Shown here: in pieces, positions 1-14,566 of the stretch
How positions within the stretch are numbered: position 1 is the first letter of the stretch
Layout of the letters: each line of letters opens with the position of its first letter
Assembly (NCBI RefSeq): GCF_047495875.1
Contig: NC_092497.1
Coordinates: forward strand, 59,116,477 to 59,180,476
Source: Pithys albifrons albifrons
Lineage: Eukaryota; Chordata; Aves; Passeriformes; Thamnophilidae
Direction of reading: 5' to 3'
DNA: 64,000 nt
The notes under the pieces: model-generated
What the model was told of the DNA's origin: nothing
What the model saw: the letters and a program-made list of their open reading frames with translations, nothing else
Databases searched by the model: none
Made by a program: the position numbers and the translations under genes

Positions 1-3000
1 GAACGTTCCTTCAGAAGATCCATTCTATTTTTCAAACACAAAATGCTAGAGCCAGAACCCCTTCATAAATGTAATACTATTTTCTTTCCTTTTACAACTG
101 AAAATAAAAAAATTACGTTCTATGTGGGTGAGGTGCAAAAGCAAGAAAACTTGGTATTCTATTTTTTTCTTGCAGTTTGAAATTTGAAATTTTGGAACTG
201 TGCCCATCCTACCAAAACCAAGTGAGTGATGGTAAAGGCTCATTGCAGTATGTCTGGTTATGGTAAAGGACGTTTCTGAGATTACTATGAAAAATCAAAT
301 AGCAGTTGCATGAATTTCTCCTTTTCATAAGGATCAAGCCATCAGATGTTTTGATGAGCCACTTAAATTTGCCTACCAGAGAGAGCTCTGTGAAGAAATC
401 TCGTCCAAGTCCCAGACTGAGATCCAACACAAAAAAAAGCAAAGTACTTGCATGTATATGTGCAAATGCAAAACACATGCCATGGATTATGCCACTGGAA
501 GCAGCTGGTCCTTGTTTTCAAAGGTAAGCAGGAGGAAATCTCAAAAGTGCACCTGCAGACCAGGCTTTTTGCAAGGATCGATGCTTCAGAGAAGCATGAA
601 AGTAGACCACAGGCCAGGCCACATCGTATTTTCTCAGCAAGGCTCTATCGCTAACAAAGAAGGCAAAGCTTATCATGCTCTGTGCCCATATTCTACAAGT
701 TTGCTGTAATGCTCAAAGGGCTTAAGTGCCCTTATCTGCCAACCCCCTGCTTCATTTCTTCATTGAAATAAATCCCTTTGTAATAACAAACGAGACTTGC
801 TACTTAGCCTGTATGCAGATGAGGAAGGACAGAGCTGCTTTTACATCTGGCTGGCAAATGACAATACATATAGGTAGCGTGAACTGTTCAGGGATTACAG
901 ACAAAATTAACTAAATGTATCTCCCTGTTCCAACCGCTTCCCCCACTAAGTTCTTTAACCCTTATTACAATGGAGTAATTCCAATGTACAGTGATTTAAA
1001 ACTTTCTACATAATTTTGTTGACTGTAGTTTTATTTTAATTATTTTTAAATGAGTGATTTTCATGAACGCATTCCTGGACTTTGAGTGGGCAGAAATAAG
1101 GAATGAGGAGAGTGATTTCAGATTATTTAAACAGTGCCAATTCTTACAGTCCTGCAATAGGCTTTCAAAGGCATAAGTCACTTACAGAGTTCAAGATACC
1201 CTACAGTTCAACAGCTTAGGAATGCTTTTAAAAATTGGCCCTAAAGAGGAATACAGATGTTCATTGTAGCTATTAGAAATAACACAAAGGAATGGATGAG
1301 CAAAAGTTTAATGCAGAAAAAGGGGTTTCCTGAATATATTTACATATTCCTTAGACAGCAATTTCTAAATTACATGTTTTTCAGAAAATGTAGACATTAG
1401 AAAGTTACAAAAAACATATGGATTATTTTTAAAATGTTTTCAAAGCTACAGAAATAGCCTGATATTTCATTTGGCAAGGGCAGAGAGGTCTCGACTACAT
1501 CTGTGATTTCTGTCATGTGGGGCTTGAAGACAAAGAGGCCATTCACATGTTGTAAAATAATAAAGGATTAGTTCCAAAATGCTGAACTGTCCACTTTAAA
1601 ACAAATTACACAAGTTTCATCTGCAATTTAAAAGGCCTAGTGTTTTACATACCAACAATTCAAAATTAGTGAGTCACTCTTGCACAGTGTATGCATGCTC
1701 AGAATTTAATAACTTGAAAAGCACCGTAACTACGAAAAAAAATAAACAAACTTGACAGATAAACATGGGTTCACCTCCCTTCTATTGAGCATTTAGTAAG
1801 TATTTGTATAAAAACTTATGCAGGTTATCAACATAAGTTTGTGTTCCGGAATTTCTTTCTACTCCTTTCTTCTCCTACAACAGCACTCTTATTTATTATC
1901 ATATTTATGGGAAATAAGAATGTAATATTTTATTCTCCAAGCTTTCTTACTGACTTCCTAACGTGTCTTTCAGTGCATTGTCTGTGTACTAATTTCTCCC
2001 TGCTCATAAGCACTACAAATATTTCACAGATTTTTTTTTCTTTCTTCTTTTATGTCACAGTTAGAAACTTCACCTTCTATTTCACTTCAGGCTTTTTTAT
2101 TTCTGCTTGCAAGTCTGTTGATTAATAACAGCTGTGAGTGCAGAGACTGATGCAAACTGCTTATACTTTTGTAGTCATGAATGACCCAGTCTCTGGAAAA
2201 CAAAACTGGACAGGAGGAGAAGCAAAAACGCAGGACTTACTCCTGAATGGAATTGGTGTCCGTCTTACATACACAGGTATCACTGAAAACAGGTTTTACC
2301 TATCTACAAAAAATAAGCATCTTAATTCAGCTTTAAGATATCCTTTTGTGTATTCCCATCACACAGAAAAGAAATAAATTTAATCCTTACAACTTCCTAC
2401 CATTATTTATTTGCTAAGGGACTATGTCCAAAAATAAACTGGGTTTATTCCAGTTTAACACTGATTGTCTTAACATAAAAGATGCAAACTGGTTCAATAA
2501 TGGCCCACAGTGTCTGTACATTTTCTCTCAGTCAAAATAGCACATAAAATATTATTGACATAATTTACAAATCCAACAAGCATAAAGAAATGTACTGAAA
2601 GCATAAACAAGCAGAGGAACTAGAACTGTGTTGCTGAAACACCAGAGTTCTATACATTTCTTCTTACCTGAAAATCATAATTAACAGGGTTGACTTTAAG
2701 TAATATTGACAGCCAATAACTTTTCTCCTGCCTATATGTAATCTTCTTTCATATGAGTAAATTGGAGCTGTCTGTTTGTTTCATTAATACTGTTACGGTG
2801 AATAGACCATGTGAATGATGACAAGTTGAAGCTGAATCAGGCGAAGAAGACATTTCATTCAGTCTGCACTTCCAGCTCTCTACCACAGGAAACCTTCTCT
2901 TCCATAAGTGAGCGTCCAGCCATTAATTCCTCAGTATCACCTGGGTTAGTTTATGCACTTAGTAGCACTTTAAAAATCAGACAGAACTGGGCTGGAGAAC

Positions 3001-6000
3001 ACCACACATGCAGTAATGTCAGCACCACAATTAGATACGGTGACCCCCTTTAACTTCAGTCAGGTGCAGCTGGAACAGCACATCTAACCTACCTTCCATA
3101 TATGCTATCTAGAGTTTATTGCATTAATGAATTTCCTTCCTTCTGTGCACCTGTGATTCCTGATACAAGTGGTCAATCACATTTTATGTTCTCTATTTTG
3201 ACATCAGCACTTTCAACTGGACTGTCTGAATATTGAGCACATTGCGTCTGGGAAGGGTTTATAGACTTAAACTGGTGATCACTTTCCTCTGTGATCAACA
3301 AAAATTATGATTTGATGAAAATACTCACATGCTAAATTATCTAATGGTCAGAACAGCTGAAAAACTTTGCAAAAAACGCAAACACTTTTCCTTGGATACT
3401 GATCATAATCAGAAATAAACTACTGGGTCTAGATGTTTGTCCTAATCTGATGTCAGGTTGTAAGATATGCAAGTTCTATACAGTTGCCCTTGGCATCAGT
3501 ATTTTGACAAAAACAGCCAACAGGTGCCCCCTTTTCTACACCACTTTCTTCATCTTGTAAGAAATATTAAAAAAACATTCTTCATGTAATAAAATGGCTG
3601 ATACTGCAAAAATATTCCCAGCCATATTCACCAGAACAAAATACTGTCCCATTGCAGTAACATTTATCTCTCAAAAACAAACCAAACATTGTGGACTAAG
3701 TATCACTGAATCTACTTCATGAATTAATTTTGCTACCCCTACTAAAATCAGATATTGTGGTGTGCAGTTTTTCTTAATGATTTTTTAAATGAAACTGTTT
3801 ACCTTTTCAGTGTTTACAGTTGGTATGGTGGTATCTAAGAAAGGCACATTACTATGAATTACCTCAATTACAGTTTTCTAATGCAAAGATTTCATAACAT
3901 ATGTGAGAATTTGATTCATTGTCTTCAATCAAACTCAGACTGTATAGAGAAGGTGAATTAAACCCATACCCATTAGTTTAAAAGAAGCATATAATTTTTA
4001 TACTAAAGAGTCCATTTTAAAAGGCTATTATATGCTCCTAGACTGGAAACATCTCATTAGAATGTGATGTTTGGGGCTGTCCTAGAATTTTAGTTTCTAA
4101 GAGCTCCAACATGAAAGCAATCAAGCCTCTGCTGCTACATAATAGGCTTTCACTGTGAATATTAAGAGACTCTGAACTCTGACACTAATTGGTTATGTGT
4201 ACTTTAAATCTGAACTCTGAGGAAATTTCTCAGTACAGCAAACTTTCTGGAGAGTGGAAGGATATGATCGAAGCTGTAAAGCCAGTGCAGACTGGACTTC
4301 CTCCCTCCCCGCAGGGGTGGTGGAAGGGCACGGGAGTGTTTGCGCTTCACAGTGAATCAAGGAACTCTTTCTGGACCCCTGAAATATCACAAGCATCCTA
4401 ACCTTCCTCATAGCTGCAAATCTTAAAAGGGAAAAGTTCATAGTGTGTATTGCAAAGACTGGGGAAAAAAAAAATCTTTTGAATTGACAGGCTTGCTGCT
4501 CTAATAGTGCCTTCTTCTTTACACAGCGGATCCTACAATTTAATTGTATCATACTGAGGTGAATGGGGCAGTTCACAGCTCAACTACAGACTTCAGCAAA
4601 CAACACTGCATTGAGACTAATACTCAGGCAAACCTTTTTCACAGTCATGAGGGGCAAATGTAAACAGAGGCTGCCAGAAGCTGAGACCCTCAGAATATAT
4701 CTGGTGTGCTTATGCTTTAGTCCAGCTTAAAATAAGCCTCATGAAGTTAAGAAAAGGATGTTAGCAGACATATTAAAAAAAGAAACTCAATAAATCCAGC
4801 CCCCTTGCCCCATAAAAAGCCATAGAGGCTGAAATTTCCACAAGCTCAATAAGTACTAGCAAAACCAGTATTTAATCTCACTTGGTACTAGGGTCACAAG
4901 TGACAATGGCCAGGCTCTCTGTTTTTACAGATGTGGAGACATTAAAGTTCTTGGATCCATTTTCACTCAGTTTATCATTCTTTATCATACAAATAGCAAG
5001 TCTTAAATTCTCTGGACATTTTTCTGTCCTCCTATAGCTAGCTGGGCTCTCAGAGCACCTGAGTTTTTGTCACCTCCCTTTATGGAACACTGCCCTCAGC
5101 TATATCTACTGTTAAAGATCTCCCATTGCTTTCATTTTTTCCACAATGCTGTCCTATGCACTCTGAAGACAAAAATCCAGTAGCACATGACACGGTAGTT
5201 AAACCCTGAAGTTAGGACACACAGCTGGTAGGTCACATATATTGAACTGAAACTCCTTAGAACAACACTTGTAAGTGTCATTAATCATTAAGCATGTCCA
5301 GCACACAACAGATAGAGTAAATGCTTGTCACATTTTGGAGGAAACCCTGTTCACCTCCATCAGCATGAGTATCATCTTTCCAACAACAGCAAAAATATTC
5401 TCCTCCAGCAAGTGACCGCCAATGTCATTGGAACAGTCTAAGCTGCAGAGTCGCTGGCAGGATTAAGTTCCCTAAAATATACCTAAGGTTGAGACTGATG
5501 ACATTTCCAGAATGATTTTTTTGGGTCATACTTACCAAATTTTTCTTATTTTTCCTCTATGAAAATTTGATTCCACAAAACAGCACATTATGCTGAATAC
5601 ATGTGGAGCGCCCTTTCCTTTTTCTTTTTAATTGAAGACTAAAAATAATAATTAAAAGTCCAAACAAGGTAAAGGGAACAGTATCACTTCTTGAGAGAAC
5701 AGAACTGAAAAAGGAAAGCATGAACAGAATAAAAATACTAGAATCAAAACAGGATTTCTTGAAGTATTTATTAACCGGTGAAAGGTGTATGTTCTCAAGG
5801 ATCATGATCAGAGCTACTTTATTCTATTTTGGAAAATATTCTTATAAGCAAATAAAACTGGTTGACCCAAATCTGCTAGTGTCACCCAGCATAATGTCAA
5901 ATCATCACTACAGGGAGACTGCTTTGAAAAAGGGTGACACAAGGTCTCTCACAATAAAGTCCTGAATTTTAAGTAGATCTTACCTTGCTATGGGAAGCTA

Positions 6001-7423
6001 CTGATAAAGAGAAAAACAGATAACCACAGCATTCCATAAATTACAGGAACGTATTGAACAGAGGGGAAAGGCAAAAAATACTGACATGTCATAATTTTCA
6101 TGCTATATGCTGCATGGAGCAAGAGTGCTCTGCAAGGTAAACAAAAAAACTTTTTTTTCATTTTGCACTGTAGTCATCATTAAGTGAATTTATCTGCAGC
6201 CTGTCCTAAGTGCACTTGGAGAACATCACACAAATGCTTCCAAAATGCTTAGCTGTAATAAAACTATAATAATGATTTTATTTTGCAGCTGAGCTAAGGT
6301 AAGCTGAAATGCACATAAATCTAAATTGAATTTTTAAATATTGGTACTTAGGTTTCCTTTGGAGATTCACAATAAAAATTTAAGTCTGAATTCCAATATG
6401 GAGATTTTGTACATTTAACAGTCATATTTTTATTTGCTCTTCTGCCATAAATTTGTTTTTGCCAATATAAATGTCCTAATAATAGAAGTGGGTTTACATT
6501 TAAACTTGTTAATTCTCTTTTAGAAAATAAGTTCTGTAATATTTACGGGGATCCATAACAGTTCCCATGGTAATAAAAAAAAAGATTAGTATTTGCCATA
6601 TATATTACTGTAAAAAACCTTCCTGTATGCTTAAAATAGCACACGAAACAGTATTACACACAATAATTTAAACCTACGTATATAATATTGACATATAAAA
6701 TTCTGGTAATGTAGTTGGATTTATTACTTGGATGCTTCTTTAGATTAAAATGCATTTTCATGCTGAAGTTTTTGTTGTATATTACCTGGAAAACAGTATT
6801 GTACTCAGCTGAAAAATATACTCTAGTTCAGCTGAAAACCAGCCCAAATCCACATACAAAAATATCTCACATTTATTACTTTTTCTTTATAATCTGCTGA
6901 ATCCACATGCTAAACCATAAGGATAGGTAGTTTTTAATGGATATCACGTCTTTCATGAGAAATTCAACACAAGGATTCTAGCGTGTCTTTAGCACCATTC
7001 CTCGTTTCATTATAAAATCATGGCCGGGGTCTAATTCCAAGTCAAGTTTAGTCTAAAACTTATTTTCTGCATATGTTTTTAGAAGAGGAAGTGTTTGGAG
7101 TTTACTAACCAAGTCTGAGTTATCTGTTTTAGGGGCCTGGGGGAAGGTGTGTCTCAGGGAATGGGGATGGAGGCGTCTTTGTTTGTTTGTTGTTTGCTTT
7201 AAACAAAGAAATTTCATAATTTAAAATTCAAAAGCTGTTGTTCAGAACTGCAGAATACTGCTTACTGCTGTGGGAAAGCAATGCTGTTTTGCTGGGACTG
7301 TCTCTTCAGGATCTCAGTATTTAAGACCATCTGGGTGTCTGGACAGCTCCAGCACCACACTTAGCATTTAATTACAAGCATCTATGGACTGTCCACCCTA
7401 CTGGTGGAGGAAAGAAGAAATTT
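1..7423. other. AT-rich non-coding stretch, no gene recognised
   Basis: No supported gene or repeat. Open frames are short, lie on both strands and resemble no family I know. The longest is a 127-codon minus-strand frame at 4193-4576, within the chance range for this window. A good-looking splice donor (CAAAG followed by GTAAGC) occurs at about 522-527 on the plus strand, but no acceptor or coding bias around it makes an exon convincing. Position 6561-6574 resembles an RFX X-box with a couple of mismatches, which is too weak to call. Confidence 0.6.
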
Positions 7424-7515
7424 GTATAATTTCCATTTAAACAGACAGAAAATTGAAGAGGAACAGAAAAAGTAAGTGGCTTATCCAAGCTTATGCACGA
7501 AGTCTGCCACAGAAT
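7424..7515 (+). repeat. MIR-like ancient SINE remnant
   Basis: The stretch follows the 3' part of the MIR consensus as I remember it: an 'attttacaga(t)gaggaaactg'-type segment, then 'aagtggctt-tccaag', then a degraded 'aagtctg-cacag'. Divergence is high, as expected for a family active before the amniote radiation. Only the later part of the element is visible; the tRNA-like head is not. A repeat search would settle the boundaries. Confidence 0.5.
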
Positions 7516-10500
7516 ACAAAGTAAAATATATTATTTTCAACACTATTCTAGCCAAAGGAACACACCACCATCCTTCTGTTCGCTTTCAAGTGTAAACAGT
7601 TTAAAAAATGAGAGTGTAATATGCACCATGCATATCAAATGTACAAAACTGCATGCTGCAGCAAAAGGGACAGAAAACACAGTCAGCAAGAGAAAAATCA
7701 CAAGACAGTTGTCTTTTCACAGTCTACTTTGACATAATGCCTGGACCTTAAAAGCACACCAGAGGAATGATCTCGAAGAGTTCTATAAGGTGCAAAAAAA
7801 TCCATATATAACCTAAATATATTATTCTAGGAAACCATTTTTGTTCATATATTTCTTTTCCCTTAAGTGTCAGCCCCAAATACATGTCGACCACATGAGC
7901 AAGGGAACAGCACATTTTTATCAAGTGAGTAATGAGGGGGAGTGACACTCCTCAAACTAAGGGATAGCTATGACATATACTGATGGCAAACAGGTAAAAC
8001 AGTCCTTAGACAAAACAAGTACGTATATCAACTAGACTGAGGATACTGGGGTTAATGGAGTATGGGAACAGCTTTGTTTTATGGGTCTTGGATGAGATAA
8101 ATGATTGCAGAGGATGAACATAAGGAATTCTTTCGTATTTAGAAGGTAAGCTTGCAAGAAAAAGCAACAGAGTGTGAATATTACAAGGGACAATTACTAG
8201 TGAGGACCTATGTCTGAAAGTGAGCAGCCTGTTGGAAATTTGATGGGTAAAATCACTCTTGCCATTTGGGTCATGACCTCATTAACAGTCAAACAACAGT
8301 GCTGAAAATTAATGACCTGCATCTGACTGCCCAGTGAAAATCTACTCTCCACAACAATGTTTACATTTGAGAAGGGATTTAGCAGGTGTCAGTTACAGAA
8401 GAATAAAGTAGAGAATAACTAATTTTAATTAGAAAGCATTAAAGCACAAGAAGTAAGAAATAAAAATAACATTATGTGATTCATAATTTGTGCAGCAGAA
8501 GATGGAAGGATTTGGACAGAGATGCAAGTCTAAAGCTCATGAAAGCTCTTTTATACTCAGGTCCTTAGGGCAGACTACTGAAAAACCACATACAGTGTTC
8601 AGTGTTTCATACACTGACATGCAGCAGCTACTTTGCAAACCAGAGGGCTTTACAGTATATCAATGATAAAGTAAATGGAAAACTCGACGTTCTACATCAA
8701 AATGTATCAGGAAGCACGATGGAAATGAGAACAGTGTATTACAATAAACACAAAAATACTAACCACATCTTTATGGCATTATGCTACCATCAAACTATTT
8801 AAACTGCTTAAGGTTCCAGGGTACTACATAATTATTAACCTACACAATGGACAGAGACAGAGACGTTTCCTCATCTCAGAAGTCTTCAGCTGTCTCCTAG
8901 GCAAATCTTTCTCCTGTGAGATCTTCACGATCTGACCTAACTGTACGGATGCATGGGGTTTTAGAAAATCTCATAGAGATGGGGAGCATCAGGACAGAAT
9001 TGTGTTATTCAGCCTTCAGTCTGAACCTTGTGCAGTGCAAAGCAACTATAGAGACTGCCGTTCCTGGTCATTCAGGGACAGGGAAGGATTTTTCTCATGA
9101 GCATCAGAAAAGATTCGTTTGAGAGCCAATCTCAATGTCATTTTCTTATGCACTTCTCAAAGGTGACAGTGGAATTCCAGCTGGAAAATCTGGTAGGTAT
9201 AACCACATTCAAACACAAGTGGGCTCTGGAACAGTGACTATACTCTCTCATACTAGTTACTCTCAACTGCTCAGAGGATAGACTTTTGAAGTCTTCTTGA
9301 AATAAACTGCTATTTTTTTTGGCTTCATGAGAAGTGAAGAGCTATCAATCCTATTAAGCAAAACAAGCACGAGAACCTTCATAACATGTATGTGAATATA
9401 TCTTTTTTTTCAAGAAAAGAAATGCTGCCTGCAAAAGAAAGATGGTCCAAAGTAAAAGGCAAAAACAATAAATTTAGCAAATGAGAGCTTCTAGCATCTT
9501 GAAGAGAGAGCTCCTGAGATTTACCTCTATGTATTAGGGAAGTAGAGTGAGAGTTCTTATATTGGATGGTTTATGGTTTGCAGATCTATAGGGACCCATC
9601 TCAGCTGAATTCTTTAACAGCTGATATGACAGGGATGTCCATTACCCAAATGGACAGCACTCTCTATTGATTAGTGTTTCACTTAGCAATCCCATTTGTC
9701 ATTCTTTTGTCTCTGCCCTCATCTGCTCTAGATAAAAAGAAGGAAATAATCTGTCTTTACAATACTTATTCATCTAAAAGGCAAAATAAGCAATTAAAAC
9801 ACCTAAGATACAGAACCCTTGGCATATCTACCTCATCTTTCCATATGACATGGAGAGAGAACTGAGAAACAATCTTATTATCGAAAAGGAACAAAAGAAA
9901 TGCTACAGTCACTACAAACTCCACTTATGTCAAGTGTCATGTTCCTTTCATAACTTCTTGATGAAATGCTTTTGTTTCTCTCAGCACATAGTGGGAAAAA
10001 AGCCAAAACCCCAACAAAATGACTACCTTATCTAATCAACCAGTCAATCACCTGGGGAGATGCAACTGCATTTAATTTCATTTATGCAGTTCAACTGCAG
10101 TCATCCAGAATTCCCATACCCATAGTATGTCTTTCACATAGTTCTCATATGAAAGATGAGATTAGACATGAGAAAAGCAACACTGAAACATTTAATGTTC
10201 TTCTTCACAGTACACATAAGTACCCATATCACGGAGACAGCAGCTTTTTTTATTCCTTCACCAAACACAGTAACAGAAATAATTAAACATCTTCCAGACC
10301 TGAACTGCATAGTCATTAGCAAACAGTCAATGATTTGAACCGCCGCTAGAGCTTGAACTGCACTTTGCTTAGGCTTTCCAACCCATTTTCCATTCGGAAA
10401 GCCTTCCATATCCAGATTTCCCCTGAGAATTGTTTTATGATGCTATAAAGACTGTCAACCAGAGACGAGAGCTCCTCTGCACCTGAGCCACAGACAGAAC

Positions 10501-11924
10501 TATCAAATAACCCTTAATTGCTGAATGGCACTGGGTGGCTGGGCTTGAATTCCGATCTCCAAATATTATCCATGCAAACGTCTGCAGAGATATGACTGTT
10601 ATGATAGCAGCAGATTAAACCAATTAAAATGGGGAACAGTGAACATATCAAGACTTTAACTTTCGCCACAAATACTGTTTAGTCACACAAGTGGCAAGAG
10701 GTAATGTGCCCTCTCCTACATCACCAACACTGCCTAGGGCCTTAACCTTCTTCTGCAGAGGAAGGAGGCATATACATAGCTGAGGGAATAGCACAGTCTG
10801 AGTGAAGGAAAACAATGCACATTCAGAACTAAACACAGCAGCTATTAATGACTCATATAAATACTGCTGTATTGCAAATGCTGATACCAGTAGCAATACA
10901 GGTTCATTTTAAATTTAGGAATATTTTTACAGCTTCAGCTACCAGCATGAATATTCCAACACAACTAGAGGACTTGTGTTTTCCTTTTACCTCTGCTTCT
11001 GCTTTCCATTCATGCAATTTTGCTAGCATCTCTGTCTGGTATTGTTCATGCCCTACTCTACTTCATGATTTATCTCTTACTGTTGCTGCCAAAACTTTCT
11101 GATAAGGCTGTAAGTTTTAAGTTTTTACACACTCAACAACTAAGAAATACAGCAAAGATGTTGCACATAAAAGAGACAGTGAGTAAGAATTTCTTAGTAA
11201 GCATATAAAATTTTGTTCATTTGGCAGAACAAGGCAGAAATATGAGAAGAGCAAAAAATTGGAGGGTCGATATAAAATCTAACTAATGGATCCCACAGGG
11301 CAAGACTATAATTGACTGCTTGGAACTAGTGTTAATAAGGAGAATCTGGTTAAATGAATCATGGACATTAAGAAACACAATTTCAGCTTTAGCCAAGGAA
11401 AGGTTAAAGTAGAACCATGCAACACAGTGCTGCTTAGAACATCTCCCCTCCCCACTGTGTTTCTCTCAAAATTCAGTTAAGACTTTTATAAGTCATTAGA
11501 AAAAGTGCTCAGTAAACAGTAAAATAAATAGTACAAGAAATACTTTAGAATTCATCCATCCATTATTTTTGTAGCGCTAATTTCTATTTAGCGATGAGAA
11601 CTCCATATAAAAATGGACTGACTACCAGAATGAAAAGCAGAACAGAGTCCTGACTCCCATTACCTTGTCTTTCTGATTATGTCCCTTTTTTAATACTGCA
11701 TTAATGTGATGTTATTTAACCATTTAGTAACACTACTTAAACCTTGCAAAGTGACTCTCCAAGGGACATCATACACACAGTCTTTTACACACTGTCTCAG
11801 TCAATTTCAGATGAAACTTGCTCGCATTAGAAAGGAAAAAGACACACTTTTTCTTCCCCTTAATAATCATCCTTGCAAACCATCAACTAAATACCTGAAC
11901 AAAACACTTTCTCAGCGCCCCTCT
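7516..11924. other. AT-rich non-coding stretch, no gene recognised
   Basis: Nothing gene-like is supported. Short open frames occur on both strands at 8602-9122, 9674-10035 and 10134-11208, without codon bias, splice signals or recognisable motifs. The base composition is uniform and there is no simple-sequence array longer than a few units. Confidence 0.6.
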
Positions 11925-11937
11925 CCCCCCCCCCCCC
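11925..11937. repeat. Poly-C run (13 C)
   Basis: An uninterrupted run of 13 cytosines, preceded by a short CT-rich lead-in. Such runs vary in length between individuals and cause sequencing slippage. No associated element was seen. Confidence 0.9.
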
Positions 11938-14538
11938 AATAATCTTTTTTCTATATAACCAAAGTTTGTGTTTGTCCAAGCCTCCCTATATGGACATCTG
12001 CTGCATCCTTCATATTACACTTCCCTGTTTCCCACTTGGTGAGCTTAAATCACTCAGAAAACAGACAGGGGTGAAAAAGGTGACTGAACATGTTATAATT
12101 GGCCTTAAAAATACAAATAACAATCATTTTAAAAACTGACTAAATTGCTTAAAGATAATTTCTAAAATTCCAGTTGTCCCTTCTTTTTAGCCTTCAAGAA
12201 GCACTGTGCCCTTTCAGTATAAGCATTCTCATTGAGCCTACAGAAATCTAAACATATATGAAAAATTAACAAAAGCATAACAAAACTGTTATTTGCAAAT
12301 TAAGAAAACATTTGAGCTACAATTTTACTATTTAGTATAGTTGACTTAAAATGCCTTCAAGTGTTTTTAGTCCATTTGTAAAAAAAAAATTGTTTTTCTT
12401 TAAGCATCTCCTTTTATCTTAATCAAAATAATATAATTATTTCTGTCTGTATGGGTACAATTTCTGAAACACCACAATTTTTCTTTTAATCTGTTTTGAT
12501 CTATTTGTGTGCTTTATTTGAATCACTGAAGTAATTATGGGATCACTATCTCTTTTCTCAAAAATATAGCAAGTAGAAAGGCCTATTCAAACTACTTACT
12601 TTATGATTCTAGTTTTGCTTATTTATGTACAAAAATATGGCTGCCACCATATATACACAGTGCAACCCTGTGACCAACACAGTATTTCAGATATGTATAC
12701 TGCCTCTCTTCAGCATTCAAACCATTGTTCATCTTATTAAGATCAGTGGCTTGCTCTTCTTCACCTCTTCTGAGGGAATGAAAATACTCCCTTCAGAGCA
12801 AAATGGGTTTCAGGAATGAAGATAGTTTGCTAATGCTTCCATATTACTCTCTTATATGGGGGTTTACACAATTCCATCCATCTATACAGTTTTTTTACTC
12901 CTCTGTAACAGTAATTGCAGGTTTTGTACCTTTACTTTTCACATTCACTTTGAAGTTTTCCCCCTTCAGGCTTCTCCCCTCTCTGCTCTCTTCTCACTTG
13001 TTTTGATATAGCATGCACATTTCCTGCTCTTACAATTAACAATGCGCATACAGAAACAATACCCACTGTCACAACACTCACAGCTTTCAAAGCCCTCTCC
13101 AACTTGCCAGACATAATGCACAGAGAGGACACTAATGAAAAGGCTGAATTTAAAATCCCATTTATCCTGAAAAGGTCATGCCACATTGAGATGTCCTTGG
13201 GAGATTGCTGGGAGACACTGGGCTCTTTCAATGTTGTGGTGATCATTTTCTCAGCAAGAGAATTATGTTTTACATATCCAGACTGTTTAAGGGTGCACAC
13301 ATGCTAATTTAATTTATGTTTTTAGGAGAGCTGAAGCTTTTACAGAGAAAATGCAAGGGCTATAGGTTGCACTGCATGCATGAAGGATTATGCCTGTTTC
13401 ACAAGAGCTAATGGCAGAGCTGCAAGAGGCAGCAATGAACATCAGTTCAGTTTCTTGGTAGTGTTCTTAATTCACAATACTGTCTTGCAAAGAAACTACT
13501 ACCATACACAAAAGGAACTCAAGAAAAATTTATAAAGATCTTGAAAAGAGTTGGGCCATTTATACTCTAAATAATTAGACTAACCCGTACTCAGTGCAGA
13601 TGTACTACGACAGGCAACAGCTATGCCACTGCTGTTTTGCTATTTGAACACCTTCACACCATCAGTGTTCAAAATAATCTAAAAAAATTAGTCTGTAGGT
13701 TTACTCACTCAGTACATTTAGAGGAGGCAGCAGCCACAGCTATTACACAGAATTCCTATGCATCTAGGTATAAGCAGAACTACAATTACACACTATTAAT
13801 AAACTACTCTTTTCAACTACAGCCTCTGGATTCAGGGGTGTTTTAAGTATATTGGGATAAAAAATCCTTTCAAGACACACCTTCAAAGAGAAGACATATT
13901 TGAGAGATCCCGTATCTTCTTCCAGTTCCATTCATATGCTATTATTACATTCCTAGGTTTGGAGAAAACAGTGTTGTGTGTCCTAGTTCAAGAGTAAAGC
14001 TGAGCATTATTCTTCCAGATGTTGATTACACAAATCTCAGGACGACACTGTTGTAAATGATGTTCAGTAAAGAGGACTATGAGTTCATGTGATTTCACTA
14101 CACTGTGTGCTAAAATTTCCTTTTTTTTTTTAACAATCCTTCTCCTGCTCCTCACATAGACACTTCTGTCAGTATCATCAGAAGTTTATGCCTCAACTAG
14201 ATATTAGTCAGAGGCCCTATACTACAACTCATTACTGAAAGGAAGGATGAAAGAAGAAAGGGAGTAAAAGGAAGTGTACTTGCTATTTTAATTCTTCCGT
14301 TTTATTAATCATATTCTTCTGAAAGTGCAATTTTGTCTATATTTTTGTTCTATGACTGGAAAATACTTGTAGGAGCAAAGACTGAGGCTCTCCGGTAGTA
14401 GGTAAAAAATACATGGACTAAATTCCCTCATGGTACTGACGAAGAAAACTGAATGTAAATATTCATTTTTATGCAGTTCTTTAGGTACATCCTGAGCTGG
14501 CTGTGCAGAGGACCAGGAGTCTCCATGTCCAAACAGCT
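11938..14538. other. AT-rich non-coding stretch, no gene recognised
   Basis: No gene is supported. A 122-codon minus-strand frame at 12932-13300 includes a hydrophobic run that could pass for a membrane helix. It has no recognisable family, no splice support, and AT-rich codons like its surroundings, so I treat it as chance. The local sequence at 12950-13300 is less repetitive than its neighbours and could be conserved non-coding DNA, but that cannot be judged without an alignment. Confidence 0.55.
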
Positions 14539-14566
14539 GGGGGGGGAAGGAGGGGGAGGGGGGGTG
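14539..14566 (+). repeat. G-rich run with G-quadruplex potential
   Basis: Runs of eight, five and seven guanines are separated by short A/G spacers, followed by an A-rich purine stretch. The long runs can supply four G3 tracts with loops of one to five bases, so an intramolecular G-quadruplex is possible on the plus strand. Function is unknown. Confidence 0.7.

Noticed and set aside
522..527. Strong splice donor on the plus strand
   Set aside because: A single GTAAGC is expected often by chance. No acceptor or coding bias was found upstream.
6561..6574. RFX X-box-like word (and a poorer one near 40131)
   Set aside because: Two or more mismatches to the consensus and no promoter context.
12932..13300. 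122-codon minus-strand frame with a hydrophobic run
   Set aside because: The hydrophobic run could suggest a membrane protein, but there is no family resemblance, and AT-type codons match the background.
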